DNA from: an uncultured Clostridium sp.
GTDB lineage: Bacteria > Bacillota > Clostridia > Lachnospirales > Lachnospiraceae
Assembly (NCBI GenBank): GCA_947178445.1
Contig: CAMWYJ010000002.1
Location: 1 to 64,000, forward strand
Direction of reading: 5' to 3'
Length of the DNA stretch: 64,000 nucleotides
The position numbers were made by a program, and so were the translations under genes. The notes under the pieces are model-generated. The model saw only the letters and a list, made by a program, of their open reading frames with translations. It ran no database searches and was not told the origin of the DNA. Below are positions 42,923-52,383 of the stretch, one piece after another (position 1 is the first letter of the stretch; each line of letters starts with the position of its first letter).

Positions 42923-45376
42923 TCAATATTCCTCCATTGTAGATATTTTTTTCCATTCCTCTGTAGTAAAAATACTTATATCTTCTCCCATGTTATTAGC
43001 ATAACCCCTAAGGTAATTTAACTTTACATTCTTCTCTGTTGGAGATAATATATAAATTCCATCAAACGAATCTTTACTATATGATGTTTCAAACAATACT
43101 TCACACATAAACTTTGCATCCACATACCGCTCTTTGCAAAAATCAGGATTATCCTCATACTTCCCGGTTGATGAAACTGTCGTATAATTTTTTACATCCC
43201 GAAACTCCATATAACCCATATTTATTGTTTTTTCAAAACACTTCCAGCGTTTACAGATATCTTTCTTATGCTCCGAAGATTGTTTTGCCCATTCTTTTAA
43301 AGTGCCATCCGCCTCTATGGAATGAGAACCCTGAGCTTTAAAATCACCCGAGCCAAACATCGCATCTGCAGAAATAGCGCTAGTAGATTTCTTATAAGCA
43401 GACGGATTAGTTCCCTTTACAGTATATTGAGGAACAATCGTTCTATGAGCATAGACATCCCCCACCAAATGCATGGCAAATCCCATCACCTTATAATACA
43501 TTGCGCCAGGAGATTCTTCCTCACAGGATGATAAAATATCACTTTCCAACAACAATCGGGTCTTGTCACGCAATATAACATTTTTGGGAGTATTATCCAT
43601 TTTTGCATCACTGGACGCCTTTTCTATAGCCGCATTTCTTCTCATTCCACTACGCAAATATCCAGCACATTGATATAAAAATTTCAATCCCCTCACATAA
43701 TTATTCCCTCCATGGAGATAGCCTGCTGCCTTGTAATCATCATGATCCGCCAGTCTCGCTGCTTCCTGCATCAGCTTTATATACTTACTCTGAATATTAT
43801 ACCCTGAAGCAGCCTCTGAAACCATTCCTGCATGTGTACTCTTATTCCACGACCCATTCACCAGCTCCACACCCGTATATTCCTCCGAAGCCCCATTGTC
43901 GTCCTGAATCTTTCGGTACTCGGTCTGCTTCTCCGTATATATCCCTTCTAACTCTTCAAAATGCGCAGCCGCATTGCTGATATCCAGCAAGCCTGCCTGG
44001 GAGCTTCCCTTCTCCTCTACCTCCTGTGCAGTATTTATCAGCAGGCTTCTCACAAAACCCGCACTCTTATCTGTGTCCATGGACCAAATTAGGGATGCTG
44101 CACCTGTCACCTGGGCTGCTGCAATACTTGTACCCTCCACCACAGAAACACCGCCAAATAATCCCGATGTTGGAATCTGGCTTCCCGGTGCAAATATCTC
44201 AATCTCTTTCCCGTCACAACTGCTCTCCACTTTATTTCCTGTGGTATCAGTGGAGCCAACCGCCAATACCTCCTCGTAGGCTGCCGGATATTCCACTGCC
44301 TTTCCCTTCGCATTACCCGCTGCTGCTACCATCAAAATGCCTGCATCATAGGCACTGTGGACTGCTTCATACAATACTCTGGAGTTTACACTGGTTCCAA
44401 GACTCATATTGATGATTTGGCAGTCTAACTCCTGTGCCTTGTAGATGGCGGCAACAAGATTACTTAAGGTTGTCTGGTTATTTTCATCCAGTATCTGAAT
44501 GGAATAAATCTGTGCATCAGGGTTGATTCCCCGGATTCCGCTGCCGTTGTTTTGTGCACCAATGATACCTGCCAGGCCTGTCCCATGCCCTGTAGTATCA
44601 TCGAATAAAACATTATCTGTCATCTCCCCTTCTGAAATAGCAATCCGCTCCACAATCGGTATATCCTCGTCAAAGGATACACCGCTATCCAATACTGCAA
44701 TTTTTATCTGCCCTTTCCCCATATCTTCTTCTGGAAGATGAATCGCAGACAGATTCCATTGCAGACCACTGACATCCTCGCCCATCGCTTTCTTCTTCTC
44801 TAGCTTACGCCGTTTCATTTCCTCAGCGGTAGATTCCTCCTTTTTTTTCGTCTCTTTTTCTGTCTTCTTTTTCTTCTTTTCTTTTTTCTCCTTCTTTGAT
44901 GTCTCTCCTTCTGTAACAGGACTCCCCTGTGTTTCCTTCTCCGTCACTGTCTCTGTCGTTACCTGCGTTGTAATTTCCCCTGTCTGCTCTGTCAAAGATT
45001 CTGTGATACCTTCCTCCGTCTCTGTAATCTGTTCTGTAATATCTGCATCCGTCGCAGAAGAAGCCTCGAGTACTATGTTTTCCTCTACCCATAAAACATC
45101 CTTCTCCCGCTGTAGCTTTTCCGCTTCCTTTTCCGTCAGCTCCAAAACAGCCACCTGTTGTTCCTCCAGTTCCTCCGCACCCGGAGCTTCCACAACATCC
45201 TGTCTGTTGTCCGCAACTACCTCTTTAAAAGCCTTCTCATCCTTTACCTGTACAATGTATTCTGCTTTTTCCGTACCATTTCCCGGCTCTGCTGCATTCG
45301 CACGAATACCTGCAAATGAGCCTTGAAAACATAATATTGCTATTAATATGACGGCAAATCCTCTTCTGCTCCCCAT
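42923..45376 (-). CDS. Subtilisin-like protease fused to a zinc-phospholipase-C-like domain
   Basis: The 817-residue secreted protein has, in order: a signal peptide (to about 28); an I9-type propeptide (about 38-104); a charged Thr/Glu/Lys linker (105-200); an S8 protease domain with D230 (AVLDSGVS), H264 (GHGTGLAG) and S417 (GTSIAAAQ); and a C-terminal domain (about 508-817). The last resembles zinc-dependent phospholipase C: W508 then H515 (SWNKSTHAGM), D547/H555 (DDYKAAGYLH) and H636-D640-H644 (MHLVGDVYAH), like the MHYFGD motif of alpha-toxin. In that family the zinc ligand is a free N-terminal Trp, here internal. The ATG at 45376 has GGAGG at good spacing; 45382 is the alternative. Confidence 0.82.
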   Translation of the reverse strand: MGSRRGFAVILIAILCFQGSFAGIRANAAEPGNGTEKAEYIVQVKDEKAFKEVVADNRQDVVEAPGAEELEEQQVAVLELTEKEAEKLQREKDVLWVEENIVLEASSATDADITEQITETEEGITESLTEQTGEITTQVTTETVTEKETQGSPVTEGETSKKEKKEKKKKKTEKETKKKEESTAEEMKRRKLEKKKAMGEDVSGLQWNLSAIHLPEEDMGKGQIKIAVLDSGVSFDEDIPIVERIAISEGEMTDNVLFDDTTGHGTGLAGIIGAQNNGSGIRGINPDAQIYSIQILDENNQTTLSNLVAAIYKAQELDCQIINMSLGTSVNSRVLYEAVHSAYDAGILMVAAAGNAKGKAVEYPAAYEEVLAVGSTDTTGNKVESSCDGKEIEIFAPGSQIPTSGLFGGVSVVEGTSIAAAQVTGAASLIWSMDTDKSAGFVRSLLINTAQEVEEKGSSQAGLLDISNAAAHFEELEGIYTEKQTEYRKIQDDNGASEEYTGVELVNGSWNKSTHAGMVSEAASGYNIQSKYIKLMQEAARLADHDDYKAAGYLHGGNNYVRGLKFLYQCAGYLRSGMRRNAAIEKASSDAKMDNTPKNVILRDKTRLLLESDILSSCEEESPGAMYYKVMGFAMHLVGDVYAHRTIVPQYTVKGTNPSAYKKSTSAISADAMFGSGDFKAQGSHSIEADGTLKEWAKQSSEHKKDICKRWKCFEKTINMGYMEFRDVKNYTTVSSTGKYEDNPDFCKERYVDAKFMCEVLFETSYSKDSFDGIYILSPTEKNVKLNYLRGYANNMGEDISIFTTEEWKKISTMEEY

Positions 45377-45590
45377 TGTCATTTTCCTCCTTGTTTTAAT
45401 CCCTCCTGCTTTACTTATTAATGCAATTTTCAAACCGTCGTATATCGTAATTATATTACATACGCCTCTTATCTTCAACTATGTCTTTCTGTTTTTAGAA
45501 AATATAGGTAATCGTTCAGTGCAAAACTGTTACAAAATATAATATACCGTTAAAACCATCTCATGTTTGCAAAAAATTTTTTAACATCTT

Positions 45591-46562
45591 TCACTTATAA
45601 TTCGCAATCACTACATCCTTATAATAATACTGAATAATTTCCTCATAAGTCTTTCCCTGCAGGGCAAGATAATTTGCACCATACAGGGAAACTCCAAGAC
45701 AGTTTCCTTTTCCGAGACAGACAAATCGAATACCTCCCTCCATTTCTTCCACATAAAAGTTTGTGGAGGATAGCCCAAATTGCTGCATTGCTTCCTCCCC
45801 GGTCAAATCATTCCCTTCCACCGTCACCTTTTTTACAAAGCCATTTTCCGTGCTTTCGGCTACTGCAATATTTACTTTCTCATTCTCCTGTTTTTCTTCT
45901 CCTTCCCCAGCTTCGGCTTCCTTCGCACTACTGTCTTTTTGCAGTTTTTCCCTTAATTCCTGCCATGAATATGTAATAATATTCATATAATGTTTTGCCT
46001 CTACATCCTGGGGACTATCCACCGACTGTAAATAGGAAATATCTTTGTCCATAATTTCCTTTGCACTTGCAGTCTTTCCGATACTCACCTCATGATACAG
46101 CGCCATAATCAAAGAATCTTCCTGTTTGATAACCTTTCCTGCTGTCTGTGCCACCGCCCGTTCAAACCGCTGTTTATCCTTTTGGTAATGCAGCTCTCCG
46201 AGCATCTGCCTTCGTTCCTCTTCTGACAAATACTGATACGATAAATCCGCTGCATCCGATGTATTGTTTTCAAGCATTTCCTTTAATACATTTGTACGAA
46301 TAAGAACCGCCTGGGTTTTTAATGCTTCCTCATCATATTCCGGCGAAATCGTTCCCGGAAGCACTCCTAACACATACTCTTCCACATCCATACTTTTGTA
46401 AAGACCATTTATCTCTATTAATACATTTTTGCCCATATAGTTATTTTCGACTGTGTTATTACCATTACCTATGGTAATTTCATCAAACAACAGGCTTGCT
46501 GTAAAAATGATACTGCAGGGAATCAAAACCATTACAATTAAGAATACAATACATTTTTTCAT
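45591..46562 (-). CDS. SpoIID/LytB-domain protein, catalytic Glu apparently lost
   Basis: The 323-residue protein has an N-terminal membrane helix (about residues 4-26) and a SpoIID domain (VEEYVLGVLPGTISPEYDEE, then LKTQAVLIRTN). SpoIID is a lytic transglycosylase that trims peptidoglycan during forespore engulfment. Its catalytic Glu sits in an AEMP-type motif; the aligned position here is Thr 71 in PGTISP, so hydrolysis is doubtful. A Glu/Lys-rich insertion lies near residues 210-225. The ribosome site GGGGGAGG lies inside the 3' arm of the upstream terminator hairpin (46571-46600). The start at 46562 is eight bases after it. Confidence 0.78.
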   Translation of the reverse strand: MKKCIVFLIVMVLIPCSIIFTASLLFDEITIGNGNNTVENNYMGKNVLIEINGLYKSMDVEEYVLGVLPGTISPEYDEEALKTQAVLIRTNVLKEMLENNTSDAADLSYQYLSEEERRQMLGELHYQKDKQRFERAVAQTAGKVIKQEDSLIMALYHEVSIGKTASAKEIMDKDISYLQSVDSPQDVEAKHYMNIITYSWQELREKLQKDSSAKEAEAGEGEEKQENEKVNIAVAESTENGFVKKVTVEGNDLTGEEAMQQFGLSSTNFYVEEMEGGIRFVCLGKGNCLGVSLYGANYLALQGKTYEEIIQYYYKDVVIANYK

Positions 46563-46565
46563 TAT

Positions 46566-46600
46566 AAAAAACCTCCCCCACAATTATATGTGGAGGAGGT
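46566..46600 (-). terminator. Terminator of glycogen phosphorylase that contains the spoIID ribosome site
   Basis: ACCTCCTCCACA pairs with TGTGGGGGAGGT (one mismatch, 6-base loop) and is followed on the minus strand by TTTTTT. The downstream arm includes GGGGGAGG, the only ribosome site of the SpoIID-like gene. Confidence 0.8.
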
Positions 46601-46668
46601 CCTCTTTATTCTTCGTTATCTGCAACTGCTAAATTCCCGCAATTCCATCAAAGATATATATTTGCTTT

Positions 46669-49140
46669 TTATTTAGAGGTCTTCTTTGCAGATTCAGCCT
46701 TTGGCATCTTAACCTCTACCTTCTCAAGATTCCAGATTTCTTTTGCATATTGCTCAATGGTTCGGTCAGAAGAGAACTTACCGGCGCATGCAGTATTCAG
46801 CATAGCCATCTTAGCCCATCTCTTCTCATCTCTATATGCCTCATCAACTCTCTTATGAGCTTCCGCATAAGAATCAAAATCCTTTAGCGTGAAATACACA
46901 TCTTCCTTCAGCAAGGAATCATAGATATCACGGAACAGCTCTGTGTCCTCATTATAAAAACCATTGATAAGCTGTGTCATAACACGGCGGACATCTGCAT
47001 TGCTGTTGTAAATATCAGCCGGATAATAGTTTTTGTCACGCTCGTAAGCCATAACCTCATCTGCTGAAAGGCCAAAGATAAATGCATTCTCATCGCCAAC
47101 CTCTTCAACAATCTCAACATTTGCGCCATCCATTGTTCCAAGAGTTGGAGCACCATTTAACATAAACTTCATATTACCGGTACCGGATGCCTCACGGGAT
47201 GCAGTCGAAATCTGCTCTGAAACATCTGCTGCTGCAAAAATAAGCTCTGCATTCGATACACGATAGTTCTCAATAAATACAACCTTAATCTTACCCTTAA
47301 TTGACTCATCATTGTTAACAACATCTGCAACAGAATTAATTAACTTAATGGTTAATTTTGCTCTCTTGTATCCTGCTGCTGCCTTTGCACCGAAAATAAA
47401 GGTACGAGGTACAATATCCATCTCCGGGTGCTCTTTGATTTCATTGTATAAATGCATTACATGTAAAATGTTAAGTAACTGCCTCTTGTATTCATGCAGT
47501 CTCTTAACCTGTACATCGAAAATGGAACGAGGATCTACCTCAATACCATTGTGCTCCTTAATGTAAGCAGCAAGACGTACCTTATTCTGATACTTAATAT
47601 TCATAAATTCCTGCTGACATTTCTCATCATCCACGTATACCTTTAACTTCTCAAGATGTGGAAGATCTGTAATCCACTCATCCCCAATCTTGGATGTAAT
47701 CCAGTTTGCTAATAATGGATTACCATGTAACAGGAAACGTCTCTGCGTAATACCATTAGTCTTATTATTAAACTGCTCTGGTCGCATCTCATAGAAATCC
47801 TTAAGCTCACGCTTTTTAAGAATCTCTGTATGAAGCTGTGCTACACCATTAACAGAATAGGAACCTGCAATTGCAAGATGCGCCATCTTAACCTGACCAT
47901 CATAAAGAATCGCCATGCTCTTAACCTTGTCTGGATTATTTGGATATTTCTCACGGATAGAATTTACGTATCTTCTGTCAATCTCCTCAATAATCTGGTA
48001 TACACGAGGTAATAATCTTGAGAATAATTCAATTGGCCATTTCTCAAGCGCTTCTGCCATAATTGTATGATTTGTATATGCACAGGTATGGCAAGTAATA
48101 TCCCATGCATCTTCCCACTCTAAACCTTCCTCATCGACAAGAAGTCTCATAAGCTCTGCCACCGTAACGGTCGGATGGGTATCATTCAACTGGAAAGTAA
48201 CCTTCTTTGGAAGATCATGTATATCCTTGTTACTCTCTTTAAATTTATGAAGTGCAGTCTGAATTGAAGCAGAAATAAAGAAATACTGCTGCTTTAATCT
48301 CAACTCCTTACCTGCATAATGGTTGTCATTCGGATAGAGAACCTCTACGATTGTTCTTGCAAGATTCTGCTGTTCAACCGCCTTCTGATACTCACCCTTA
48401 TCAAAAGAATCAAGGTTGAAATCCTGAATCGCCTCTGCATCCCAGATTCTTAATGTATTAACAACATTATTTCCATATCCGATAACTGGCAGATCATACG
48501 GTACGGCACGGATAGAAGAATATCCATCCTGGATAAACTGGTTCTTTCCATCTTTGTATTCTACCTTAACATGACCTCCAAATTTAACCTCACATGCATA
48601 TTCTGAACGGCGAACCTCAAATGGATTGCCATCTACTAACCAATCATCTGGTTTTTCAATCTGATAACCGTCCTGAATCTCCTGACGGAACATACCATAA
48701 CGGTAACGAATACCACAACCATATGCCGGATAACCCAATGTTGCAAGAGAATCTAAGAAACAGGCAGCCAAACGTCCAAGACCACCATTACCAAGTGCTG
48801 CATCCGGTTCCTGGTCTTCAATTACGTTCAAATCAAATCCTAATTCATCTAAAGCTTCCTTTACCTCATTATAGCAGGTCAAGTTAATCAGGTTATTGCC
48901 TAACGCTCTACCCATTAAAAATTCCATGGATAAATAATAAACCGTTTTAGCATTTTTCTTCTCATATTCCTTATGTGTTGCAATCCACTGATCAATAATC
49001 GTATCCTTAATTGCATAAGACACTGCCTGAAATACCTGCTGCTGTGTTGCTTCATCAATCGTCTTGCGATAGAGAGTCTTTACGTTATTGACAACTTCTT
49101 TTTTGAAAGATTCTTTATCGAAGTCTAATTTTCTAGCCAT
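46669..49140 (-). CDS. Glycogen/starch/maltodextrin phosphorylase, GT35
   Basis: The 823-residue enzyme releases glucose 1-phosphate from alpha-1,4-glucans. The PLP-binding Lys is in EASGTGNMKFMLNGAPTLGT. Other family motifs are EDQEPDAALGNGGLGRLAAC, YGCGIRYRYGMF, QLNDTHPTVTVAELMR and DVQVKRLHEYKRQLLN. Length and motif order are normal for bacterial GlgP/MalP. A short Lys-rich tail ends the protein. GGAGGAG precedes the start and a strong terminator follows. No other glycogen gene is adjacent. GlgP and MalP cannot be told apart from sequence alone. Confidence 0.96.
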   Translation of the reverse strand: MARKLDFDKESFKKEVVNNVKTLYRKTIDEATQQQVFQAVSYAIKDTIIDQWIATHKEYEKKNAKTVYYLSMEFLMGRALGNNLINLTCYNEVKEALDELGFDLNVIEDQEPDAALGNGGLGRLAACFLDSLATLGYPAYGCGIRYRYGMFRQEIQDGYQIEKPDDWLVDGNPFEVRRSEYACEVKFGGHVKVEYKDGKNQFIQDGYSSIRAVPYDLPVIGYGNNVVNTLRIWDAEAIQDFNLDSFDKGEYQKAVEQQNLARTIVEVLYPNDNHYAGKELRLKQQYFFISASIQTALHKFKESNKDIHDLPKKVTFQLNDTHPTVTVAELMRLLVDEEGLEWEDAWDITCHTCAYTNHTIMAEALEKWPIELFSRLLPRVYQIIEEIDRRYVNSIREKYPNNPDKVKSMAILYDGQVKMAHLAIAGSYSVNGVAQLHTEILKKRELKDFYEMRPEQFNNKTNGITQRRFLLHGNPLLANWITSKIGDEWITDLPHLEKLKVYVDDEKCQQEFMNIKYQNKVRLAAYIKEHNGIEVDPRSIFDVQVKRLHEYKRQLLNILHVMHLYNEIKEHPEMDIVPRTFIFGAKAAAGYKRAKLTIKLINSVADVVNNDESIKGKIKVVFIENYRVSNAELIFAAADVSEQISTASREASGTGNMKFMLNGAPTLGTMDGANVEIVEEVGDENAFIFGLSADEVMAYERDKNYYPADIYNSNADVRRVMTQLINGFYNEDTELFRDIYDSLLKEDVYFTLKDFDSYAEAHKRVDEAYRDEKRWAKMAMLNTACAGKFSSDRTIEQYAKEIWNLEKVEVKMPKAESAKKTSK

Positions 49141-49264
49141 GATTTTCTCCTCCTTGTAGTCAGGGCGGCACTCTCCACCCCTTGCTCTTCTAGATTTATT
49201 ATATATTTTAGCTCATACTCGTTTTTATTTTACCAAAAACAAACAATTTTCACAAGACCTAAGT

Positions 49265-50929
49265 CTACTTCTTTTTCGTGCGGACACCTTTTGAATTGAC
49301 ATAATATTTGCCAATCCATTTATTTTTTTGCATTTTCCCGGTAGATTTACTAAAATAATAATATTTTCCTTTTATTTTTCTCCATCCCTTTAACATGACT
49401 CCTGTTTTTTTACTAAAATAATATTTACTTCCCTTGTATTTCACAATTCCCGTCTTTCTCACTCCATTGGAAGCAAAATAATATTTCTTACCGTCAATCT
49501 CTACAATCTGATTTCTTGCCATAACCCCCGTTTCCGTATCCAGATAATAATATCCATTATTCTGCTGCTGATATCCATAAAGCTGTCTGCCGGTTTCGGA
49601 ATCAAAGAGATAATATTTACCCTTTATCTTCACAGCGCCTGTTACAACATACCGTTTGCTATTCACATAATAGTTTTCCCCTGCTAATGTGCGCAGTCCC
49701 TTTTTCATCTGCTTTCCGGATGGATAGAATAAATACTTATGGATTCCATCTTCATACATCTCATTTTTAACCAGAGTACCATTTCCCTTTGCAAGATAAT
49801 AAGAACCGTTTACTTTAAACCAGCCCACTGTCATCTGCCCTGTTTTTGGATTAAGGTAAAAGGTATCCTCCCCAATCTCAAGGAAACCGGTTTGCAGATT
49901 GCCATTTTGATCAAAATAGTACCATCCACCGTTATCCTTCACCCATCCAATTACCTTCTTACCTGCGGATGTAACATAAGAGGTTTCTTTTTCTTTTTTG
50001 GAAAATTTACCTTTTATTACTTTCTTTTCTAACTTGTAATATGAGATAATTGCATCCGCATCTGCTTTCCCAACTTTTTTCCGCTTGGCAGCTGTTTTAA
50101 AAAATTTATTACAGTCAGATGCACTTGTCACATAACCATGCTCAATAATCACACTTGGAATATTCTGTACTACACCTCTCCTGACAATCGAATAATAATC
50201 CGCAAGTTTCCCATTGGGATAACGGTTGCCCGTACCAGATTTTCGCAGCAGAAAACCTCTGTTCGTAATTCCGATTTTCTTTAATTTAGCCAGAGCTACT
50301 TTTCCGAAAGCCTGTGTCTGTTTGCGGATGGAATCATGATATCCGGATTTGTATGCAGCTAAAACATTTGCACCGGATGAACTGCCGGCGTTGATATGCA
50401 TGCTAATCAAAAAATCCGCATCCAACTGTTTGGCATAGTTGTTACGGGAAGAAAGGCAGTCTCCTAATTTAAGTGCCTCACAGCATGTATTACTGTCTCT
50501 TGTCATATAAACCGTAACATCTCCATACTGATTCAGTACATCTCGACAGGATTTTGAAATATCCCACACCACTACTTCTTCTCTTAAACCATTTGCGCTG
50601 GCACCCGTATGCTTTTTACAATGTCCCGGATCTAAAACAATTACCTTCGATGTGACTGGAGACAATTCAGACACTACAAACTTATCCATATCAATCTGTG
50701 GTGTATTTTCTTCTGTCTTCCCTTCCTCTGTCGTAGCCGTGCTATCCTCTGTTGTTCCCTCCTCTGTCGCAGCTCCGTTATCCTCTGTTGTTGCCGTGTT
50801 ATCTTCTGTTATTCCGCCCTCTGCCTGCGGTGTATTTTCTGTGGCATTTACCACCTGTACTGGCAATATACAGCTGCAGAGCATTGCGCCGATCAAAATC
50901 CATGAAGTTATCCTTTGAATTCTTTTCAA
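49265..50929 (-). CDS. N-acetylmuramoyl-L-alanine amidase with cell-wall-binding repeats
   Basis: The 554-residue protein has a signal peptide (cut near residue 30, after VQVVNA), a Glu/Thr-rich linker (about 30-75), an Amidase_3 domain (about 88-270) with zinc ligands in LDPGHCKKHTG, GLREEVV and MHINAG and the catalytic Glu in IIEHGYVT, then about eight choline-binding-type repeats of about 20-22 residues (GWVKDNGGWYYFDQNGNLQT, GWRKIKGKYYYFSKSTGKMQ). It cleaves the stem peptide from peptidoglycan. A TTG start at 50929 follows AGGAGAGG; upstream in-frame codons lack a ribosome site. It is a single-gene unit divergent from the PH-domain gene. Confidence 0.92.
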   Translation of the reverse strand: MKRIQRITSWILIGAMLCSCILPVQVVNATENTPQAEGGITEDNTATTEDNGAATEEGTTEDSTATTEEGKTEENTPQIDMDKFVVSELSPVTSKVIVLDPGHCKKHTGASANGLREEVVVWDISKSCRDVLNQYGDVTVYMTRDSNTCCEALKLGDCLSSRNNYAKQLDADFLISMHINAGSSSGANVLAAYKSGYHDSIRKQTQAFGKVALAKLKKIGITNRGFLLRKSGTGNRYPNGKLADYYSIVRRGVVQNIPSVIIEHGYVTSASDCNKFFKTAAKRKKVGKADADAIISYYKLEKKVIKGKFSKKEKETSYVTSAGKKVIGWVKDNGGWYYFDQNGNLQTGFLEIGEDTFYLNPKTGQMTVGWFKVNGSYYLAKGNGTLVKNEMYEDGIHKYLFYPSGKQMKKGLRTLAGENYYVNSKRYVVTGAVKIKGKYYLFDSETGRQLYGYQQQNNGYYYLDTETGVMARNQIVEIDGKKYYFASNGVRKTGIVKYKGSKYYFSKKTGVMLKGWRKIKGKYYYFSKSTGKMQKNKWIGKYYVNSKGVRTKKK

Positions 50930-51133
50930 TCTATCCTCTCCTATTCTTTTAAAGTAAATATTATTTATTATAACCTTATTCACTAGGCGGTGCAACCTTT
51001 ATTTGCTGGAAGAATATGGTCATACCCCATACAACCCCCTTTTTCCGCCCAATCAATTATTCTCTAAAAAACACTATACAAATCGTAAATTTCTGATACA
51101 ATATATGAATACTGTTTATGGAAGGAGTTTATT

Positions 51134-51508
51134 ATGGAATACTTATGGAGTGACAAAAAGAGAACCCTGTTTGGACTGCCGCTTTCTTTTACAAAATATA
51201 TGCTGTCAGAGGAGCGGTTATTTATCGAACAGGGATTTCTCAATAAAAAAGAAGATGAAGTTCGTTTATACCGGATTATGGATGTATCTTTAACCCGGAG
51301 TTTCGGACAGAGACTCTTCGGTTTAGGAACGATCCACTGCTGTTCCGCCGATAAGTCAATGGGAGATTTTGATATTGTCAGTATCAAAAATCCAAAGGAT
51401 GTAAAGGAACAGCTATCCCAGCAAATCGAGTCACAGCGGGATTCGAAACGTGTTTCAAACCGGGAGTACATGAATGATTCACATGACGATTTAGATGGAT
51501 TGGATTAA
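51134..51508 (+). CDS. Bacterial PH-domain protein
   Basis: This 124-residue protein has no signal or membrane segment. Residues 20-95 fit a bacterial PH (bPH2/YdbS-type) fold: YMLSEERLFIEQGFLNKKED, EVRLYRIMDVSLTRSFGQRL and FGLGTIHCCSADKS. The C-terminus is polar and acidic (NDSHDDLDGLD). Such domains often form oligomers or bind membranes; the role here is unknown. GGAAGGAG lies eight bases before the ATG. It is a single gene, followed by the core-less repeat hairpin at 51573. Confidence 0.78.
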   Translation: MEYLWSDKKRTLFGLPLSFTKYMLSEERLFIEQGFLNKKEDEVRLYRIMDVSLTRSFGQRLFGLGTIHCCSADKSMGDFDIVSIKNPKDVKEQLSQQIESQRDSKRVSNREYMNDSHDDLDGLD

Positions 51509-51572
51509 TATTTTAAACCACACAAAATGCAATGCCGCCAACTCTTTTTCCTCTTCAAATTTATATGGTATC

Positions 51573-51650
51573 AGGCAATTGCGAAACTCCTTATTTTCAA
51601 AACGTCCGTTGTACAACCATGTTTTGGAGATAAGGAGTTTCGCATTGCCT
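51573..51650. repeat. Core-less copy of the structured repeat (long hairpin)
   Basis: AGGCAATTGCGAAACTCCTT and its mirror AAGGAGTTTCGCATTGCCT pair over about 33 bases with few mismatches and enclose only the TTGTACAA block. It lies between the convergent PH-domain and isochorismatase-family genes, where it could also terminate transcription. Confidence 0.8.
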
Positions 51651-51684
51651 ATATATAGCATGCTTCCATCACGTGATTTTCTTA

Positions 51685-52191
51685 TCACTCCCCAATAACA
51701 TTCACCTGGCACATTTTCATTGTCTCCAACGCTGCCTTATGCGTCTCTTGTGTAACGCCTGCACAGCAACTGGCATCTACCGTTACATCAATTTCCGGAT
51801 ACGCTGCCTTAATAATCAATGCATTCGATACCACACAGATATCCGTGCAAAGTCCAACCAGCTCCACCTCCTCTAACGCAAATTCCTCCCATTTCATCCA
51901 TCCAAAAGATGGTTTATCAACATACTTTGCCCCAGGAATCTCCAGACCATCCGCAATCCGCCAGCCATCTGTTCCGGCAATACAATGCTCTACCGGTAAA
52001 TGCTTCCCCTCATTCGTATTCAGATAATCCGCGGTATGTGTATCTCTTGTGAAGATAATCTCTCCACCGTTTTTCTGATAGCTCTTAATTTTTTCCCTTA
52101 CTCTTTCAACAATTGCTTCTGCCTCTTTGGTCCCCAATGAGCCATCAATAAAATCGTTCTGCATATCCACCACAATCAAAGTCTTTTTCAT
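51685..52191 (-). CDS. Isochorismatase-family cysteine hydrolase, nicotinamidase-like
   Basis: The 168-residue enzyme has the cysteine-hydrolase triad: Asp in VVDMQNDFIDG, Lys in DKPSFGW and Cys in GLCTDICVVSNAL. RDTHTADYLNT and VEHCIAGTDGW fit the PncA metal-site and active-site loops, so conversion of nicotinamide to nicotinate is the best guess. The nicotinate phosphoribosyltransferase gene at 60432 would use the product. GGAGG lies eight bases before the ATG at 52191. Other amide hydrolases of the family remain possible. Confidence 0.8.
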   Translation of the reverse strand: MKKTLIVVDMQNDFIDGSLGTKEAEAIVERVREKIKSYQKNGGEIIFTRDTHTADYLNTNEGKHLPVEHCIAGTDGWRIADGLEIPGAKYVDKPSFGWMKWEEFALEEVELVGLCTDICVVSNALIIKAAYPEIDVTVDASCCAGVTQETHKAALETMKMCQVNVIGE

Positions 52192-52346
52192 ATATGCCAC
52201 CTCCAAACATTTGTAACCGATTATACCACAAGCTTTCCCCTTCTGTCAGCAATCCATATAGCAATTTAATGCAAGGGCTTAATATTTTGTATCCATTGAG
52301 GGCAGGCGCGCAGTCGATGGGAACAGCTGCATATCTTTCCAGTAAA

Positions 52347-52383
52347 CAATAAAAATTTATTGTTTTTCAATAAATTTATATTG
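52347..52383. promoter_or_regulatory. Tandem palindromes at the DUF2975 promoter
   Basis: CAATAAAAATTTATTG (52347-52362) and CAATAAATTTATATTG (52368-52383) share CAATA/TATTG-type half-sites and are spaced 21 bases, two helical turns. The second overlaps the -35 box. They are candidate operators for the small HTH regulator encoded at 52955. Confidence 0.45.

Noticed and set aside
51064..51471. Minus-strand frame opposite the PH-domain gene
   Set aside because: The plus-strand gene has a good ribosome site and a recognisable fold; the opposite frame has neither.
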